Shown here in pieces: positions 11,503 to 21,874 of a DNA stretch of 64,000 bases. Origin of the DNA: Rhodovulum sp. 12E13. Lineage in GTDB: Bacteria; Pseudomonadota; Alphaproteobacteria; Rhodobacterales; Rhodobacteraceae. Each line of letters starts with the position of its first letter. Positions within the stretch are counted from its first letter, which is position 1. Below the pieces are notes generated by a model. It was not told the origin of the DNA and made no database searches. It saw only the letters and a list, made by a program, of their open reading frames with translations. Location: positions 248,001 through 312,000 of the forward strand of contig NZ_QPLK01000001.1 of the NCBI RefSeq assembly GCF_003340565.1. The letters run 5' to 3'. A program made the position numbers and the translations under genes.

Positions 11503-13026
11503 ATGTGCGGCTTCGTGGTGCTCTGGAACGTCGGTGACGAGGCGCTCGCGGCGCGGATGGTGGACAAGATTTCCCACCGGGGGCCGGATGCGACCGAGGT
11601 GACGCGCCTGCCCGGCGCCCCCATCGTGATGGCCCATTGCCGGCTGTCGATCATCGGCCCCGAGGACGGCAAGCAGCCGATCTACCAGGGCCGCGACATC
11701 CTCGTGGCGAACGGCGAGATCTACAACCACGCCGACCTGCGCGCGATCCTCGGGGAGGCGAGCTTCGAGACGGCGTCCGACAGCGAGACGATCCTGCACC
11801 TGTTCCGCTCGGGCGCCCTGCGCTGGATCGACCGGCTCGACGGGATGTTCGCCTTCGTGCTGGCGACGCGTGAGCGGGTGCTGGCCGCGCGCGACCCGCT
11901 CGGCATCAAGCCGCTCTACGTCGCGCGCGTGGGCGAGGGCCTCGCCTTCGCCTCGGAGCTCAAGGCCTTCGACGGGCTGGGCCTGACCGAGATCGAGGCG
12001 ATCCCGCCCGGCAGCCTGATCGACAGCCGCGACGGCGAGCGGCGCTGGTATCGCCTCACCCACGGCGCGGCCGAGCCCGAGCCGGGGCTCGACGTCGAGG
12101 CCACCGCGCGCGAGCTGCGGCTGGTGCTGGAAGAGGCGGTGGCCAAGTGGATGGTCGCCGACGTCGAGGTGGGCTCGTTCCTCTCGGGCGGGCTCGACAG
12201 CTCGATCATCGCCGCGATCGCCGCCCAGCAGCGGCGCGAGGCCGGCAAGACCCCGCTCAAGACCTTCGCGGTCGGCACCGAGGGCGCGCCCGACCTGATC
12301 GCGGCGCGCGAGGTGGCCGCACATATCGGCTCGGACCATTACGAGCGCGTCTTCACCGCCGACGACCTCGCCGAGAACCTCTCCCACGTCATCTACCACC
12401 TCGAGTCGGCCGACGTCGATCTCGTGCGCTCGGCCGTGCCCACGCTCTTCGCCGCGCGTCTGGCGCGCGAGCACGTCAAGGCGGTGGTCACGGGCGAGGG
12501 GGCGGACGAGCTTTTCGCGGGCTACGCCTATCACCACGCCTATGTCGACGACCCCCGCGCGCTGGCCGACGAGCTGACGCGGGGCCTCGGGGCGATGCAC
12601 AACATCAACCTCCAGCGCGTCGACCGGGTGACGATGGCGGAATCGCTGGAAGCGCGCACGCCCTTCCTCGACCGAGACCTGATCGACTATGCCCAGTCGA
12701 TCCCGGCCACGCTGAAGCTGTGCCGGACGGATCCGGAGGCGGTGGAGAGCACCGGCGAGACCACGGAAAAGTGGATCCTGCGCAAGGCCTGCGCCGACCT
12801 GCTGCCCCAGAGCCTCGTCTGGCGCAAGAAGGCGCAGTTCGACGAGGGCTCGGGCACGGTCGCCGCCCTCGAGGGCGCGCTGACGACGCTCGCGGGCGCC
12901 GAGCGGCCCCTCGACCGGGCGGAGGAGGGCGCCCTCTACGAGCGCCTGCTGCGCGAGCGCTTCGCCGACCCCGACCTGATCCTGTCCAACGCCGGCACCT
13001 GGACCGCCGAGCGCGTCGCCGTCTGA
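11503..13026 (+). CDS. asnB: Asparagine synthetase (glutamine-hydrolysing), AsnB type
   Basis: This 507-aa protein amidates aspartate with glutamine and ATP. Cys2 (MCGFVVLWN) is the class II glutaminase nucleophile once Met1 is removed, followed by the SHRGPDA and NGEIYNH signatures. The synthetase half carries the PP-loop SFLSGGLDSSI at about residues 225-235 and the downstream TGEGADELFAGY motif. It is shorter than E. coli AsnB (554 aa) but complete at both ends. An alternative role in amidating another acceptor, as some AsnB paralogues do, cannot be excluded. It is transcribed alone. Confidence 0.88.
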   Translation: MCGFVVLWNVGDEALAARMVDKISHRGPDATEVTRLPGAPIVMAHCRLSIIGPEDGKQPIYQGRDILVANGEIYNHADLRAILGEASFETASDSETILHLFRSGALRWIDRLDGMFAFVLATRERVLAARDPLGIKPLYVARVGEGLAFASELKAFDGLGLTEIEAIPPGSLIDSRDGERRWYRLTHGAAEPEPGLDVEATARELRLVLEEAVAKWMVADVEVGSFLSGGLDSSIIAAIAAQQRREAGKTPLKTFAVGTEGAPDLIAAREVAAHIGSDHYERVFTADDLAENLSHVIYHLESADVDLVRSAVPTLFAARLAREHVKAVVTGEGADELFAGYAYHHAYVDDPRALADELTRGLGAMHNINLQRVDRVTMAESLEARTPFLDRDLIDYAQSIPATLKLCRTDPEAVESTGETTEKWILRKACADLLPQSLVWRKKAQFDEGSGTVAALEGALTTLAGAERPLDRAEEGALYERLLRERFADPDLILSNAGTWTAERVAV

Positions 13027-13535
13027 CGCCGCCGTCACGCCCCACCCCTGCGTCGCCCCGACCGGGGCGCTCCCGCCTCCGTTCGGGGCCTGAAGGCCCC
13101 TCGCTCCGTAAGGCCCTGCGCCGCGCGCGCAGGGCGCGCGGCGCGGTCGCGCTCCGGCGACGGGGCGCCCGGCCGGCGGGCGCGCGCAGCGCAGGCGGAG
13201 GCCAGCCTCGCCCCGAGCCGGGCGGCGTCGAGGTCGCCTCGGCGTGCTCGGCCTCAAGTGCCAGCACGGCGGCGCGCGTGGCCGCCTCGGCCTACCTCGG
13301 GTCGAGGAACGCCCCGCTCTCCACGAGGATGGCCTGGCCCCCTGCGCGGCTCGGGGCACTCTCGAGCCCCGCCCCGCGCCTTCTCCTTCCCGGTGCCTTC
13401 ATCGTGTCGGAAATATCCCGGCGGAGTCGCCCCGCAAGGGCGACGGGGGGCAGCGCCCCCCTGGGGCGGCGCGATCCGCTTGCCCGGAGACCGGCTCTGT
13501 CGTAACCGATGCCGGGTGCGACAGAAGGGACCGAC
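13027..13535. other. 509-bp intergenic region between asnB and proS
   Basis: It is extremely GC-rich and holds one minus-oriented copy of the dispersed repeat (separate entry). A minus-strand frame begins at the ATG inside that repeat tail (about 13402) and ends with ILVESGAFLDPR, but it has no recognisable family. The proS promoter must lie here; I cannot pinpoint it. Confidence 0.45.
13396..13470 (-). repeat. Dispersed Rhodobacterales-type repeat, copy C
   Basis: Read on the minus strand: GGGGGGCGCTGCCCCCC, then a second hairpin GTCGCCCTTGCGGGGCGAC, then CCGGGATATTTCCGACACGA and TGAAGG. It has the same order of elements as copy B, including the second hairpin arm. No intact minus-strand gene ends just upstream of it, so if it was a 3'-end element its host gene has been lost. 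Confidence 0.7.
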
Positions 13536-14876
13536 ATGCGCCTCAGCCGTTACTTCCTGCCCGTGCTCAAGGAAACGCCCGCCGAGGCGCAGATCGCCTC
13601 GCACCGGCTGATGCTGCGGGCCGGCATGATCCGCCAGCAGGCGGCCGGCATCTATTCGTGGCTGCCGCTGGGCTACCGCGTCCTGCGCCGGATCGAGCGG
13701 ATCGTCCACGAGGAGCAGAGCCGCGCCGGCCACATCCCGATGCTGATGCCCACGCTGCAGCCCGCCGACCTCTGGCGTGAATCGGGGCGCTACGACGATT
13801 ACGGCGAGGAGATGCTGCGCATCGCCGACCGGCACGGGCGCGACATGCTCTACGGGCCGACGAACGAGGAGATGATCACCGACATCTTCCGCGCGCATGT
13901 CGGCAGCTACCGCGACCTTCCGCTCACGCTCTACCACATCCAGTGGAAGTTCCGCGACGAGATCCGCCCGCGCTTCGGCGTGATGCGGGGGCGCGAGTTC
14001 TACATGAAGGACGGCTACACTTTCGACCTGACCGAGGACGACGCCAAGCACGCCTACAACCGGCACCTGGTGAGCTACCTGCGCACCTACGAGCGGATGG
14101 GGCTGCAGGCGATCCCGATGAAGGCCGAGGGCGGGCCGATCGGGGGCGACTACACCCACGAGTTCCTGGTGCTCGCAGAGACCGGCGAGTCGGAGGTGTT
14201 CTACGATGCCGAGATCACCGACCTGACCTTCGGCGACCGCGAGATCGACTACGACGACCACGCGCAATGCGCCGCGGTGCTGGAGGAGTTCACCTCGCGT
14301 TACGCCCGCACCGACGACACCCATGACGAGGCGGTGTTCCACGACCGGGTGCCCGAGGCTCGCCGGCGCCGGTCGCGCGGGATCGAGGTGGGGCAGATCT
14401 TCTATTTCGGCACCAAGTATTCCGAGCCGATGGGTGCGGTGGTGACGGGCCCGGGCGGCGAGCGTGTGCCGGTGCACATGGGCTCGCACGGCATCGGGGT
14501 GTCGCGGCTGGTGGGTGCGATCATCGAGGCGAGCCACGACGAGCGCGGCATCGTCTGGCCCGAGGGCGTGACGCCCTTCCATTGCGGGATCGTCAACCTC
14601 AAGCAGGGCGATACCGAGGCCGACAGCGCCTGCGCGCGGATCTACCACGCGCTCGCCGGCCACGGTCTCGAGGCGCTCTACGACGACACCGAGGAGCGCG
14701 CCGGCGCCAAGTTCGCCACGCAGGACCTGATCGGCCTGCCCTGGCGGATCACCGTGGGGCCGCGGGGCCTGAAGAACGGCGTGGTGGAACTGACCTCGCG
14801 CCGGACGGGCGAGAGCGAGGAGATGTCGCCCGAGGCGGCGGTGGCGCGGGTCGCGGAGATCTACGCGGGGCGCTGA
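13536..14876 (+). CDS. proS: Prolyl-tRNA synthetase (short bacterial/mitochondrial type)
   Basis: This 446-aa class II synthetase charges tRNA-Pro. It lacks the long cis-editing insertion found in the approximately 570-aa E. coli type, as is usual in alphaproteobacteria. Class II motif 1 lies around [18 protein letters not shown], motif 2 near [20 protein letters not shown], and motif 3 near [13 protein letters not shown]. The start at 13536 ([10 protein letters not shown]) is preferred over an in-frame ATG 27 nt upstream because GAAGGGA precedes it and homologues begin so. Repeat copy B begins 7 nt after the stop. Confidence 0.95.
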   Translation: MRLSRYFLPVLKETPAEAQIASHRLMLRAGMIRQQAAGIYSWLPLGYRVLRRIERIVHEEQSRAGHIPMLMPTLQPADLWRESGRYDDYGEEMLRIADRHGRDMLYGPTNEEMITDIFRAHVGSYRDLPLTLYHIQWKFRDEIRPRFGVMRGREFYMKDGYTFDLTEDDAKHAYNRHLVSYLRTYERMGLQAIPMKAEGGPIGGDYTHEFLVLAETGESEVFYDAEITDLTFGDREIDYDDHAQCAAVLEEFTSRYARTDDTHDEAVFHDRVPEARRRRSRGIEVGQIFYFGTKYSEPMGAVVTGPGGERVPVHMGSHGIGVSRLVGAIIEASHDERGIVWPEGVTPFHCGIVNLKQGDTEADSACARIYHALAGHGLEALYDDTEERAGAKFATQDLIGLPWRITVGPRGLKNGVVELTSRRTGESEEMSPEAAVARVAEIYAGR

Positions 14877-14883
14877 GCGGCAG

Positions 14884-14957
14884 ACGGGGCAGGGGGCGCT
14901 GCCCCCGTCGGCCTTGCGGCCGACTCCCCCGGAGTATTTGGACCAGGGTGATGGAGC
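14884..14957 (+). repeat. Dispersed Rhodobacterales-type repeat, copy B
   Basis: It has two consecutive hairpins (GGGGGCGCTGCCCCC at 14892-14906; GTCGGCCTTGCGGCCGAC at 14907-14924), then CCCCCGGAGTATTTGGACCA and GGGTGATGGAG. The copy fills the whole gap between the proS stop and the phosphohexomutase start, so it may end the proS transcript while its tail provides the leader of the next gene. Confidence 0.8.
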
Positions 14958-14962
14958 GGTGG

Positions 14963-16342
14963 ATGGCGCGGCTCGACTGTTTCAAGAGCTACGACGTGCG
15001 GGGTCGGCTGGGGGTCGATCTCGACGCGGGCATTGCGCGGCGGATCGGGCGGGGCTTCGCCGACGCGCTCCGCCCCGGGCTGGTGGTGACGGGACGGGAC
15101 GTGCGCGAGAGCAGCCCCGCGCTGCAGGCGGCGCTCATCGAGGGGCTGCGCGCGGGCGGCGCGGACGTGATCGACATCGGGCTGTGCGGGACCGAGGAGG
15201 TGTATTTCGCCACCGATCGGTTCGGCGCGGGCGGCGGGATCATGGTGACGGCGTCGCACAACCCCGTCGACTGGAACGGGATGAAGCTGGTCGGGCCCGG
15301 GGCGACGCCGCTGTCGGCCGAGGCGGGCCTCGGCGCGGTGCGGGCTGCGGCGGAGGCGGGCGACGCAGAGCCGGCGGCGAACCGGGGCGAGTTGCGGTCG
15401 GAAGACCCCCGGGCGGCGTTCGTGGCGCGCTGCCTGTCCTTCGTGGAGGTCGGCGCGCTCAGACCGCTGACCATCCTCGTCAATTCGGGCAACGGCGCGG
15501 CGGGGCCGACCTTCGACGCCGTCGCGGCGGCGCTGCTGGCGGCCGGTGCGCCGCTGACCTTCGAGCGGATGTGGCACGACGCCGACCCGGCGTTTCCCAA
15601 CGGCATCCCCAACCCGCTCCTGCCAGAGAACCAGCCGGCGACGGCCGAGGCCGTGCGCGCGGCGGGTGCCGATTTCGGCGTGGCCTTCGACGGCGATTTC
15701 GACCGCTGCTTCTTCTTCGACGAGACGGGCGTCTTCGTGCCGGGCGAATACGTGGTCGGGCTGCTCGCGGGCGCGTTCCTCGCCAAGGAGGCCGGCGCGA
15801 AGATCGTCCACGACCCGCGCGTGGTGCTGAACACGCGCGCGGTGATCGCGGGGGCGGGGGGCGAGGCGGTGGTCTCGCGCACGGGTCACGCGCACCTCAA
15901 GGCGAAGATGCGCGAGGTCGACGCGGTCTATGGCGGCGAGATGTCGGCGCACCACTACTTCCGCGACTTCATGTACTGCGATTCGGGGATGATCCCGTGG
16001 CTGCTGGTGGCCGAGCACGTCTCGCGCACGGGGCGCTCGCTGGGCGATCTCGTCGCCGGGGCGCGGGCGGCCTACCCCTCGTCGGGCGAGATCAACTTTC
16101 GGCTTGCGGATGCCGAGGCGGCGCGGGCGGCCTTCGAGTCGGCCTATGCCCCTTCGGCGCGCGAGGTCGACCGGCTCGACGGCCTGTCGCTGACCTTCGA
16201 CGGGTGGCGGGCGAACCTGCGTGCGTCGAACACCGAGCCGGTCTTGCGCCTCAACGTCGAGGCGGCCGGCGACGTCGGGCTGGTGGCCGCGAAGGTGGCC
16301 GAGATCAGTGCGCTCCTGAAGGATGCCGGGGGGCAGGGCTGA
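14963..16342 (+). CDS. Phosphomannomutase/phosphoglucomutase family enzyme
   Basis: This 459-aa alpha-D-phosphohexomutase interconverts hexose 6- and 1-phosphates to supply sugar nucleotides. The active-site serine loop is VTASHNPVDWNG near residue 100. The metal-binding loop is FDGDFDRCFF near residue 245. The sugar-specificity loop is GGEMSAHHYF near residue 325; GEMSxH is the form seen in PMM/PGM enzymes. The C-terminal phosphate loop is RASNTEPVLRLN. An ATG at 14951 lies in the repeat tail and would add four residues; 14963 begins the conserved MARLDCFKSYDVRG. The stop overlaps the next gene's start (TGATG). Confidence 0.9.
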   Translation: MARLDCFKSYDVRGRLGVDLDAGIARRIGRGFADALRPGLVVTGRDVRESSPALQAALIEGLRAGGADVIDIGLCGTEEVYFATDRFGAGGGIMVTASHNPVDWNGMKLVGPGATPLSAEAGLGAVRAAAEAGDAEPAANRGELRSEDPRAAFVARCLSFVEVGALRPLTILVNSGNGAAGPTFDAVAAALLAAGAPLTFERMWHDADPAFPNGIPNPLLPENQPATAEAVRAAGADFGVAFDGDFDRCFFFDETGVFVPGEYVVGLLAGAFLAKEAGAKIVHDPRVVLNTRAVIAGAGGEAVVSRTGHAHLKAKMREVDAVYGGEMSAHHYFRDFMYCDSGMIPWLLVAEHVSRTGRSLGDLVAGARAAYPSSGEINFRLADAEAARAAFESAYAPSAREVDRLDGLSLTFDGWRANLRASNTEPVLRLNVEAAGDVGLVAAKVAEISALLKDAGGQG

Positions 16343-17337
16343 TGCGGGTGCTCGTGCACGGGACGATCGCCGCGCCCCGCGCCGGTCTGCTGCGTGAGCG
16401 CGCGGGCGACGGCTGGCGCATCGACGCGTGGGATCCTGCGCAGGACGACACCGCCGCCTTCGCCCCGCTCGCCGCCGAGGCCGACGTGCTGGTGGGCGGT
16501 GCGCCGCCGGGGGGCAAGTGGCCGCCCGTGCCGAGGGCGCGGCTCTGGCAGATCCCGTGGACGGGCGTGGACTTCACCGCGCCGGACCGGGTGCCGGCGG
16601 GGCTGCCCGTGGCGAACTGCTACGAGCACGAGACGACGATGGCCGAATATGTGCTCGCTGCCATCCTCGAATGGCAGGTCGGGCTGCGCCGGATGGATGC
16701 CCGGTTTCGCGCCGAAGGATGGGGCGGGCACGTGCTCGCCCACGGGCCCCGGCACGGCGAGGTGCGGGGGCGCACGGTCGGCATCGTTGGCCACGGCCAT
16801 ATCGGGCGCGAGGTGGCGCTGCGCGCCCGCGCCTTCGGGATGCGGGCGATCGGCATCCGCCGCTCCGAGCGCCCCTGCCCGGAGGAACTCGACTGGCTGG
16901 GCACCCCGCGCGATCTGCATCGGCTGATGGGCGAAGCGGACTTCGTGGTCGTCGCCTGCGACCTCAACGATGCGACGCGCGGGATGATCGACGCCGAGGC
17001 GCTCGCCGCCATGAAGCCGGGCGGCGTCGTGATCAACGTCGCCCGCGGGGCGGTCGTCGACGAGGAGGCCCTGTGGCAGGCGCTGCGCGCGAACCGCATC
17101 GGCGGTGCCGTGATCGACGTGTGGTGGAACTATCGCCAGGGCGACGGCCCGGAGCCCTGGCCGGCCAACCGCCCCTTCGAGACGCTCGACAACGTGATCC
17201 TGTCGGCCCACGAGAGCGCGAGCACGCCCGAGATGCTGGAACGCCGGTGGGATTTCGTGGCGGCCAATATCGGCCGGGTCGCCCGCGGCGAGCCGCCCGA
17301 GAACGTGGTGTTCACCGGGCAGGCACCGCGCGCCTGA
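16342..17337 (+). CDS. D-isomer-specific 2-hydroxyacid dehydrogenase family protein
   Basis: This 331-aa NAD(P)-dependent oxidoreductase has a Rossmann loop GIVGHGHIGREVALRARAFG at about residues 155-174. The catalytic set is present: Arg in NVARGAVVDEE, Glu in the following segment and His in LSAHESAS. The N-terminal catalytic domain is shorter and more divergent than in glycerate or phosphoglycerate dehydrogenases, with the entry helix CYEHETTMAEYVLAAILEW. It starts inside the stop codon of the phosphohexomutase gene (TGATG), so the two are translationally coupled, an unusual pairing. The substrate is not predictable. Confidence 0.85.
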   Translation: MRVLVHGTIAAPRAGLLRERAGDGWRIDAWDPAQDDTAAFAPLAAEADVLVGGAPPGGKWPPVPRARLWQIPWTGVDFTAPDRVPAGLPVANCYEHETTMAEYVLAAILEWQVGLRRMDARFRAEGWGGHVLAHGPRHGEVRGRTVGIVGHGHIGREVALRARAFGMRAIGIRRSERPCPEELDWLGTPRDLHRLMGEADFVVVACDLNDATRGMIDAEALAAMKPGGVVINVARGAVVDEEALWQALRANRIGGAVIDVWWNYRQGDGPEPWPANRPFETLDNVILSAHESASTPEMLERRWDFVAANIGRVARGEPPENVVFTGQAPRA

Positions 17338-17467
17338 GGGGCGCGGCGTCCCGGCGCCTTGATCGGTTCCGCCGGTCGGCGGCACTCTGACGGCGGGACG
17401 CGCTCGGGAGGCCGGCCCTGCGGCGACCGGAGACGCGCCGCGTCGGGCCGCTCAGGGAGGAACCGTC

Positions 17468-17899
17468 ATGCACCGCACATTCGTCACCGTCGCTGCCGCC
17501 CTCGTCGCAGGAAGTGCCGCCGCGCAGGAGGTCGTCAGCTATCCCTTTGACGGCAGCTTCGACGACGCCACCTTCGCCGTCGAAAGCGCCATCGTCGGGC
17601 AGGGGCTCGTCATCGACCATGTGAGCCACGTGGGCGACATGCTCGCGCGCACGGGCGCGGACGTGGGAAGCGACACGGCCATCTTCGATTCGGCAGACGT
17701 CTTCACCTTCTGCTCGGCCGTCGTCTCGCGCGAGGTGATGGAGGCCGATCCGATGAACATCGCCCACTGTCCCTACGGCATCTTCGTGGCCGAGCGGCAG
17801 GGCGCGGTGACGGTCGGATACCGAACCTACCCGGCAGGGCCAATGCAGCAGGTGCAGACGATGCTCGACGGAATCGCGCGCGAGGCCGTGGGCGACTAG
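17468..17899 (+). CDS. DUF302 domain exported protein
   Basis: This 143-aa protein has a signal peptide (MHRTFVTVAAALVAGSAAAQ, cleavage after AQ). The remaining residues form a single DUF302 domain: SYPFDGSFDDATFAVESAI at the start, a central segment with one Cys (VFTFCSAVVSREVM) and a second conserved one (NIAHCPYGIFVAE). The family is a small alpha/beta domain of unknown function, sometimes linked to sulfur or redox physiology. The ATG at 17468 follows AGGGAGGAACC, a good ribosome site. It appears monocistronic. Confidence 0.8.
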   Translation: MHRTFVTVAAALVAGSAAAQEVVSYPFDGSFDDATFAVESAIVGQGLVIDHVSHVGDMLARTGADVGSDTAIFDSADVFTFCSAVVSREVMEADPMNIAHCPYGIFVAERQGAVTVGYRTYPAGPMQQVQTMLDGIAREAVGD

Positions 17900-18066
17900 G
17901 GCGGCCCTTTTCCGACCCTGTTTTCTGCACCATGCGTGGCGCGTGCGCAGCGCGACCCCACGTCGAGGGTGCCGCCCGATCGTGCCGGGGGCGGAGCCCC
18001 CCGCGGCGCACCTGCCGTGCGCCGGAGGCGCGCAACATGGACACCGCCCCGGATCAGACACGAAAT

Positions 18067-18090
18067 GGGGCGCCCCGGGGGCGCCCCTTT
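18067..18090 (-). terminator. Possible glnA terminator hairpin
   Basis: GGGGCGCCCC is followed after one base by GGGGCGCCCC, giving a very stable stem 23 nt beyond the glnA stop. On the minus strand it is followed by ATTTCG rather than a full T tract, so intrinsic termination would be weak. It could equally be a 3' stabiliser. Confidence 0.45.
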
Positions 18091-18112
18091 CCCGTCCGGC
18101 CGCGGGACCGGA

Positions 18113-19519
18113 TCAGCAGCTGTAGTAGAGCTTGAACTCGACCGGGTGCGGAGTGTGCTCGTAGGCGTAGATCTCTTCCCACTTGAGCTCCATGTAGCCC
18201 TCGAGCTGGTCCTTGGTGAACACGTCGCCGGCCAGCAGGAACTCGTGGTCGCGCTCGAGGCTCTCGATCGCCTCGCGCAGCGAGGCGCAGACCGTGGGGA
18301 TACCCTCGAGCTCCTCGGGGGGCAGGTCGTAGAGATCCTTGTCCATCGCCTCGCCCGGGTCGATCTTGTTCCTGATCCCGTCTAGACCGGCCATCAGCAG
18401 CGCCGCGAAGCACAGATAGGGGTTGGCAGACGGGTCGGGGAAGCGCGCTTCCACCCGCTTGGCCTTGGGGCTCTCGGCCCAGGGGATGCGGATGCAGCCC
18501 GAGCGGTTACGCGCCGAGTAGGCGCGCAGAACCGGCGCCTCGAAGCCCGGGATCAGACGCTTGTAGGAGTTGGTCGAGGGGTTGGTGAAGGCGTTGAGAG
18601 TCTTGGCGTGCTTGAGAAGCCCGCCGATGTACCACAGCGCCTCCTGGGAGAGGTCGGCATACTTGTCGCCGGCGAAGAGCGGCTTGCCATCCTTCCAGAT
18701 CGACATGTTGACGTGCATGCCGGTGCCGTTGTCGCCCGCCACGGGCTTGGGCATGAAGGTGGCCGACTTGCCGTAGGCGTGGGCCACGTTGTGGATCACG
18801 TACTTGTATTTCTGCAGCTGGTCGCCCTGGTCGGTCAGCGACGAGAAGATCAGGCCGAGCTCGTGCTGGCACGAGGCCACCTCGTGGTGGTGCTTGTCGA
18901 CCTTCATGCCCATGCGCTTCATGGTCGACAGCATCTCGGAGCGCATGTCCATTCCGTCGTCGACGGGCGGCACGGGGAAGTAGCCGCCCTTGACGCCCGG
19001 ACGATGGCCCATGTTGCCCATCTCGTATTCGGTGTCGGTGTTCCACGACGCGTCCTGCGCGTCGATCTGGTAGGAGACCTTGTTCATCTCGACCGAGAAT
19101 CGGACGTCGTCGAACAGGAAGAACTCTGCCTCTGGCCCGAAGAAGGCGGTGTCGCCGATGCCCGACGACTTGAGGTAGGCCTCGGCGAGCTGCGCGGTGC
19201 CGCGCGGGTCGCGGTTGTAGGGCTCGCCCGTGTCGGGCTCGACGACCGAGCAGTGCACGCACATCGTCTTCTCGGCGAAGAACGGGTCCATGTAGGCCGA
19301 GCTCGGGTCGGGATTGAGCTTCATGTCCGACTGGTCGATCGACTTCCACCCGGCGATCGAGGAGCCGTCGAACATGAAGCCCTCGTCGAAGAAGTCGGCG
19401 TCCACCTGGTCGGCCATGACCGTCACGTGCTGGAGCTTGCCCCGCGGATCGGTGAAGCGCAGGTCGACATAGGCGACCTCCTCGTCCTTGATCTGCTTGA
19501 GAACGTCGTCTTTGCTCAT
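18113..19519 (-). CDS. glnA: Glutamine synthetase, type I
   Basis: This 468-aa enzyme makes glutamine from glutamate, ammonia and ATP, the main ammonium assimilation step. It shows the substrate-binding [11 protein letters not shown] segment, the ATP-binding [16 protein letters not shown] segment, and the adenylylation tyrosine in [10 protein letters not shown], which counts to Tyr397, exactly the classical position. The enzyme should therefore be under GlnE control. The start at 19519 begins [10 protein letters not shown], with AGAGGA about 10 nt upstream. It is the distal gene of a glnB-glnA operon (76 nt gap). Confidence 0.97.
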   Translation of the reverse strand: MSKDDVLKQIKDEEVAYVDLRFTDPRGKLQHVTVMADQVDADFFDEGFMFDGSSIAGWKSIDQSDMKLNPDPSSAYMDPFFAEKTMCVHCSVVEPDTGEPYNRDPRGTAQLAEAYLKSSGIGDTAFFGPEAEFFLFDDVRFSVEMNKVSYQIDAQDASWNTDTEYEMGNMGHRPGVKGGYFPVPPVDDGMDMRSEMLSTMKRMGMKVDKHHHEVASCQHELGLIFSSLTDQGDQLQKYKYVIHNVAHAYGKSATFMPKPVAGDNGTGMHVNMSIWKDGKPLFAGDKYADLSQEALWYIGGLLKHAKTLNAFTNPSTNSYKRLIPGFEAPVLRAYSARNRSGCIRIPWAESPKAKRVEARFPDPSANPYLCFAALLMAGLDGIRNKIDPGEAMDKDLYDLPPEELEGIPTVCASLREAIESLERDHEFLLAGDVFTKDQLEGYMELKWEEIYAYEHTPHPVEFKLYYSC

Positions 19520-19595
19520 GGGAGGGTGTTCCTCTGGTAGTTCGGTTACCGTTGATGGACGGGGTGGCGGCGGCCCGCCGGGGCTGGGGACTGGC

Positions 19596-20042
<447 letters not shown>

Positions 20043-20110
20043 TCATGTGATCAAAAAATATGCGAAACGCCTTTTGCGCGGGCTTTTTGCGAAAATCGAA
20101 GGCAGACACG

Positions 20111-21739
20111 ATGGCTGAACTTCTGACATCTGCCCAAATGCGCGCCATCGAGCGGGCCGCCTTCGACAGCGGCGCCGTCTCGAGCCTGGAAGCGATGGAG
20201 CGCGCTGGCCGCGGCGTCGTGACGGCGGCCCTGGCCGACCTGCCGGACGAGGCGGGGCGCCCGGGGCACGCGGTCGTCCTCTGCGGACCCGGCAACAACG
20301 GTGGCGATGGATACGTCGTGGCACGTCTGCTGCACGCCCGCGGCTGGCGGGTGGAGGTGTTCGCGATGGGCGACCCCGAGCGGATGTCGGACGACGCCCG
20401 CGCCAACCGCGACCGCTGGGCGGCGCTCGGCCCGATCGGCCCGCTCGAGCCGGCGGTGGCGGGGCAGGGCGCGCGACCCGATCTGCTGGTGGACGCGCTG
20501 TTCGGCACCGGCCTCGCCCGGCCGATCCCGGAGGATGCGGTGGCCTGCCACGAGGCCGTCCGTGGCCGGGAAGGGGGCGCCGCCTGCCGCGCCGTGGCCG
20601 TCGACGCGCCCTCGGGGCTCGACTGCGACACGGGCCGGCTGCTGCTGCCCGAGCCTGTGGTCGACGCGGCGGGCCGGCCGCGCGTCCGGGCGGATCTGAC
20701 CGTCACCTTCCACGCCGCCAAGCTCGGCCACTATCTCGGCGAGGGGCCGGCCGCCTGCGGGCGGCTCGCCGTCCACGACATCGGCCTCGGCGCGTGGGAC
20801 AGGCCGCCGGGCGACCCCTTCGGCCCTCCGTCGCCTGACCGGGTGCGCCGCGTCGGGCAGGCCGCGCCCGGCTGGCCCGTGCCCCTTGTCCCCGCCCTCG
20901 GCGCCGCCCGCCACAAGTACGACCGCGGGCATGTCGTCGTTCTCGCCGGCGGGCCGGGGCGCGGCGGCGCGGCGCGGATGGCCGGGCGCGCGGCGCTGCG
21001 GGCGGGCGCGGGGCTGGTCACGGTGGCCTGCCCCACGGATGCGCGGGCCGAGAACGCCGCGCGCCTCGACGCGATCATGCTGCGCGAGGTCGATGCCGCC
21101 GCAGACCTCGACCGGCTGCTGGAGGACGGGCGGCTGTCGTCGGTCTGCCTGGGGCCCGGCCTCGGCATCGGCGAGCGGGCGCGCGCGCTCGTCGCCGCCG
21201 CCTGCCGGGGCGGGGCGACGAGCCGGGCGGCAGGCCGCAAGGTCGTGCTCGACGCCGACGCCCTGACGAGCTTCGCGGACGATCCGCGCGCCCTTTTCGC
21301 GCTCCTGCATCCGATGTGCGTGCTCACGCCCCACGAGGGCGAGTTCGCCCGCCTCTTCCCCGACCTGTCGCAGACGGCACGGGCGGAGGCGGGCCTGTCC
21401 AAGATCGACGCCGCGCGGGCCTCGGCCGACCGCGCCGGCTGCACGATCCTTTTGAAGGGCGCCGACACGGTGATCGCCTCGCCCGGCGGCGCCGCCTCGC
21501 TCCATGCCGCCGCCTACGGGCGGGCGGTTCCGTGGCTGGCCACGGCCGGGGCGGGCGACGTGCTGGCGGGCCTGATCGCGGGCCTGCTCGCGCCGCCCTC
21601 GATCACCGCCAGCCCCCACCCCGCCACCGAGGCCGCCGCGTGGCTCCACGCCGAGGCCGCGCGCCACGCCGGCCCCGGCCTGATCGCCGAGGATCTGCCC
21701 GAGGCGCTGCCGGCGGTCTTCGGTGACCTGCTCGGGTAG
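20111..21739 (+). CDS. nnr: Bifunctional NAD(P)HX epimerase / ADP-dependent NAD(P)HX dehydratase
   Basis: This 542-aa metabolite-repair enzyme restores hydrated, damaged NADH/NADPH. The N-terminal YjeF_N epimerase domain (about 1-215) shows GPGNNGGDGYVVARLL and VDAPSGLDCDTG. The C-terminal ribokinase-like dehydratase domain (about 235-535) shows RGHVVVLAGGPGRGGAARMA and the ADP-site motif TAGAGDVLAGLIAGLLA. The start at 20111 (MAELLTSAQMRAIE) is the family start; an upstream in-frame ATG adds 17 atypical residues. It is divergent from glnB across about 175 bp. Confidence 0.92.
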   Translation: MAELLTSAQMRAIERAAFDSGAVSSLEAMERAGRGVVTAALADLPDEAGRPGHAVVLCGPGNNGGDGYVVARLLHARGWRVEVFAMGDPERMSDDARANRDRWAALGPIGPLEPAVAGQGARPDLLVDALFGTGLARPIPEDAVACHEAVRGREGGAACRAVAVDAPSGLDCDTGRLLLPEPVVDAAGRPRVRADLTVTFHAAKLGHYLGEGPAACGRLAVHDIGLGAWDRPPGDPFGPPSPDRVRRVGQAAPGWPVPLVPALGAARHKYDRGHVVVLAGGPGRGGAARMAGRAALRAGAGLVTVACPTDARAENAARLDAIMLREVDAAADLDRLLEDGRLSSVCLGPGLGIGERARALVAAACRGGATSRAAGRKVVLDADALTSFADDPRALFALLHPMCVLTPHEGEFARLFPDLSQTARAEAGLSKIDAARASADRAGCTILLKGADTVIASPGGAASLHAAAYGRAVPWLATAGAGDVLAGLIAGLLAPPSITASPHPATEAAAWLHAEAARHAGPGLIAEDLPEALPAVFGDLLG

Positions 21740-21874
21740 GGCGCCGCTCCATTGCCCGCGGGGCCCCGGGCGCGCATCGCGCGCCGTGCCTGGCCCGTGC
21801 GGAATGGCAAGGCTGAAAGGAGCGGATCGGGGCGCTGGCCCCGGCTCTCGAGCGGCCAGGGCTGCATGTCGTGC

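Noticed and set aside
13292-13537. Minus-strand frame starting at or near the ATG in repeat copy C (ending ILVESGAFLDPR)
   Set aside because: Start codon belongs to the dispersed repeat tail; short product without a family.
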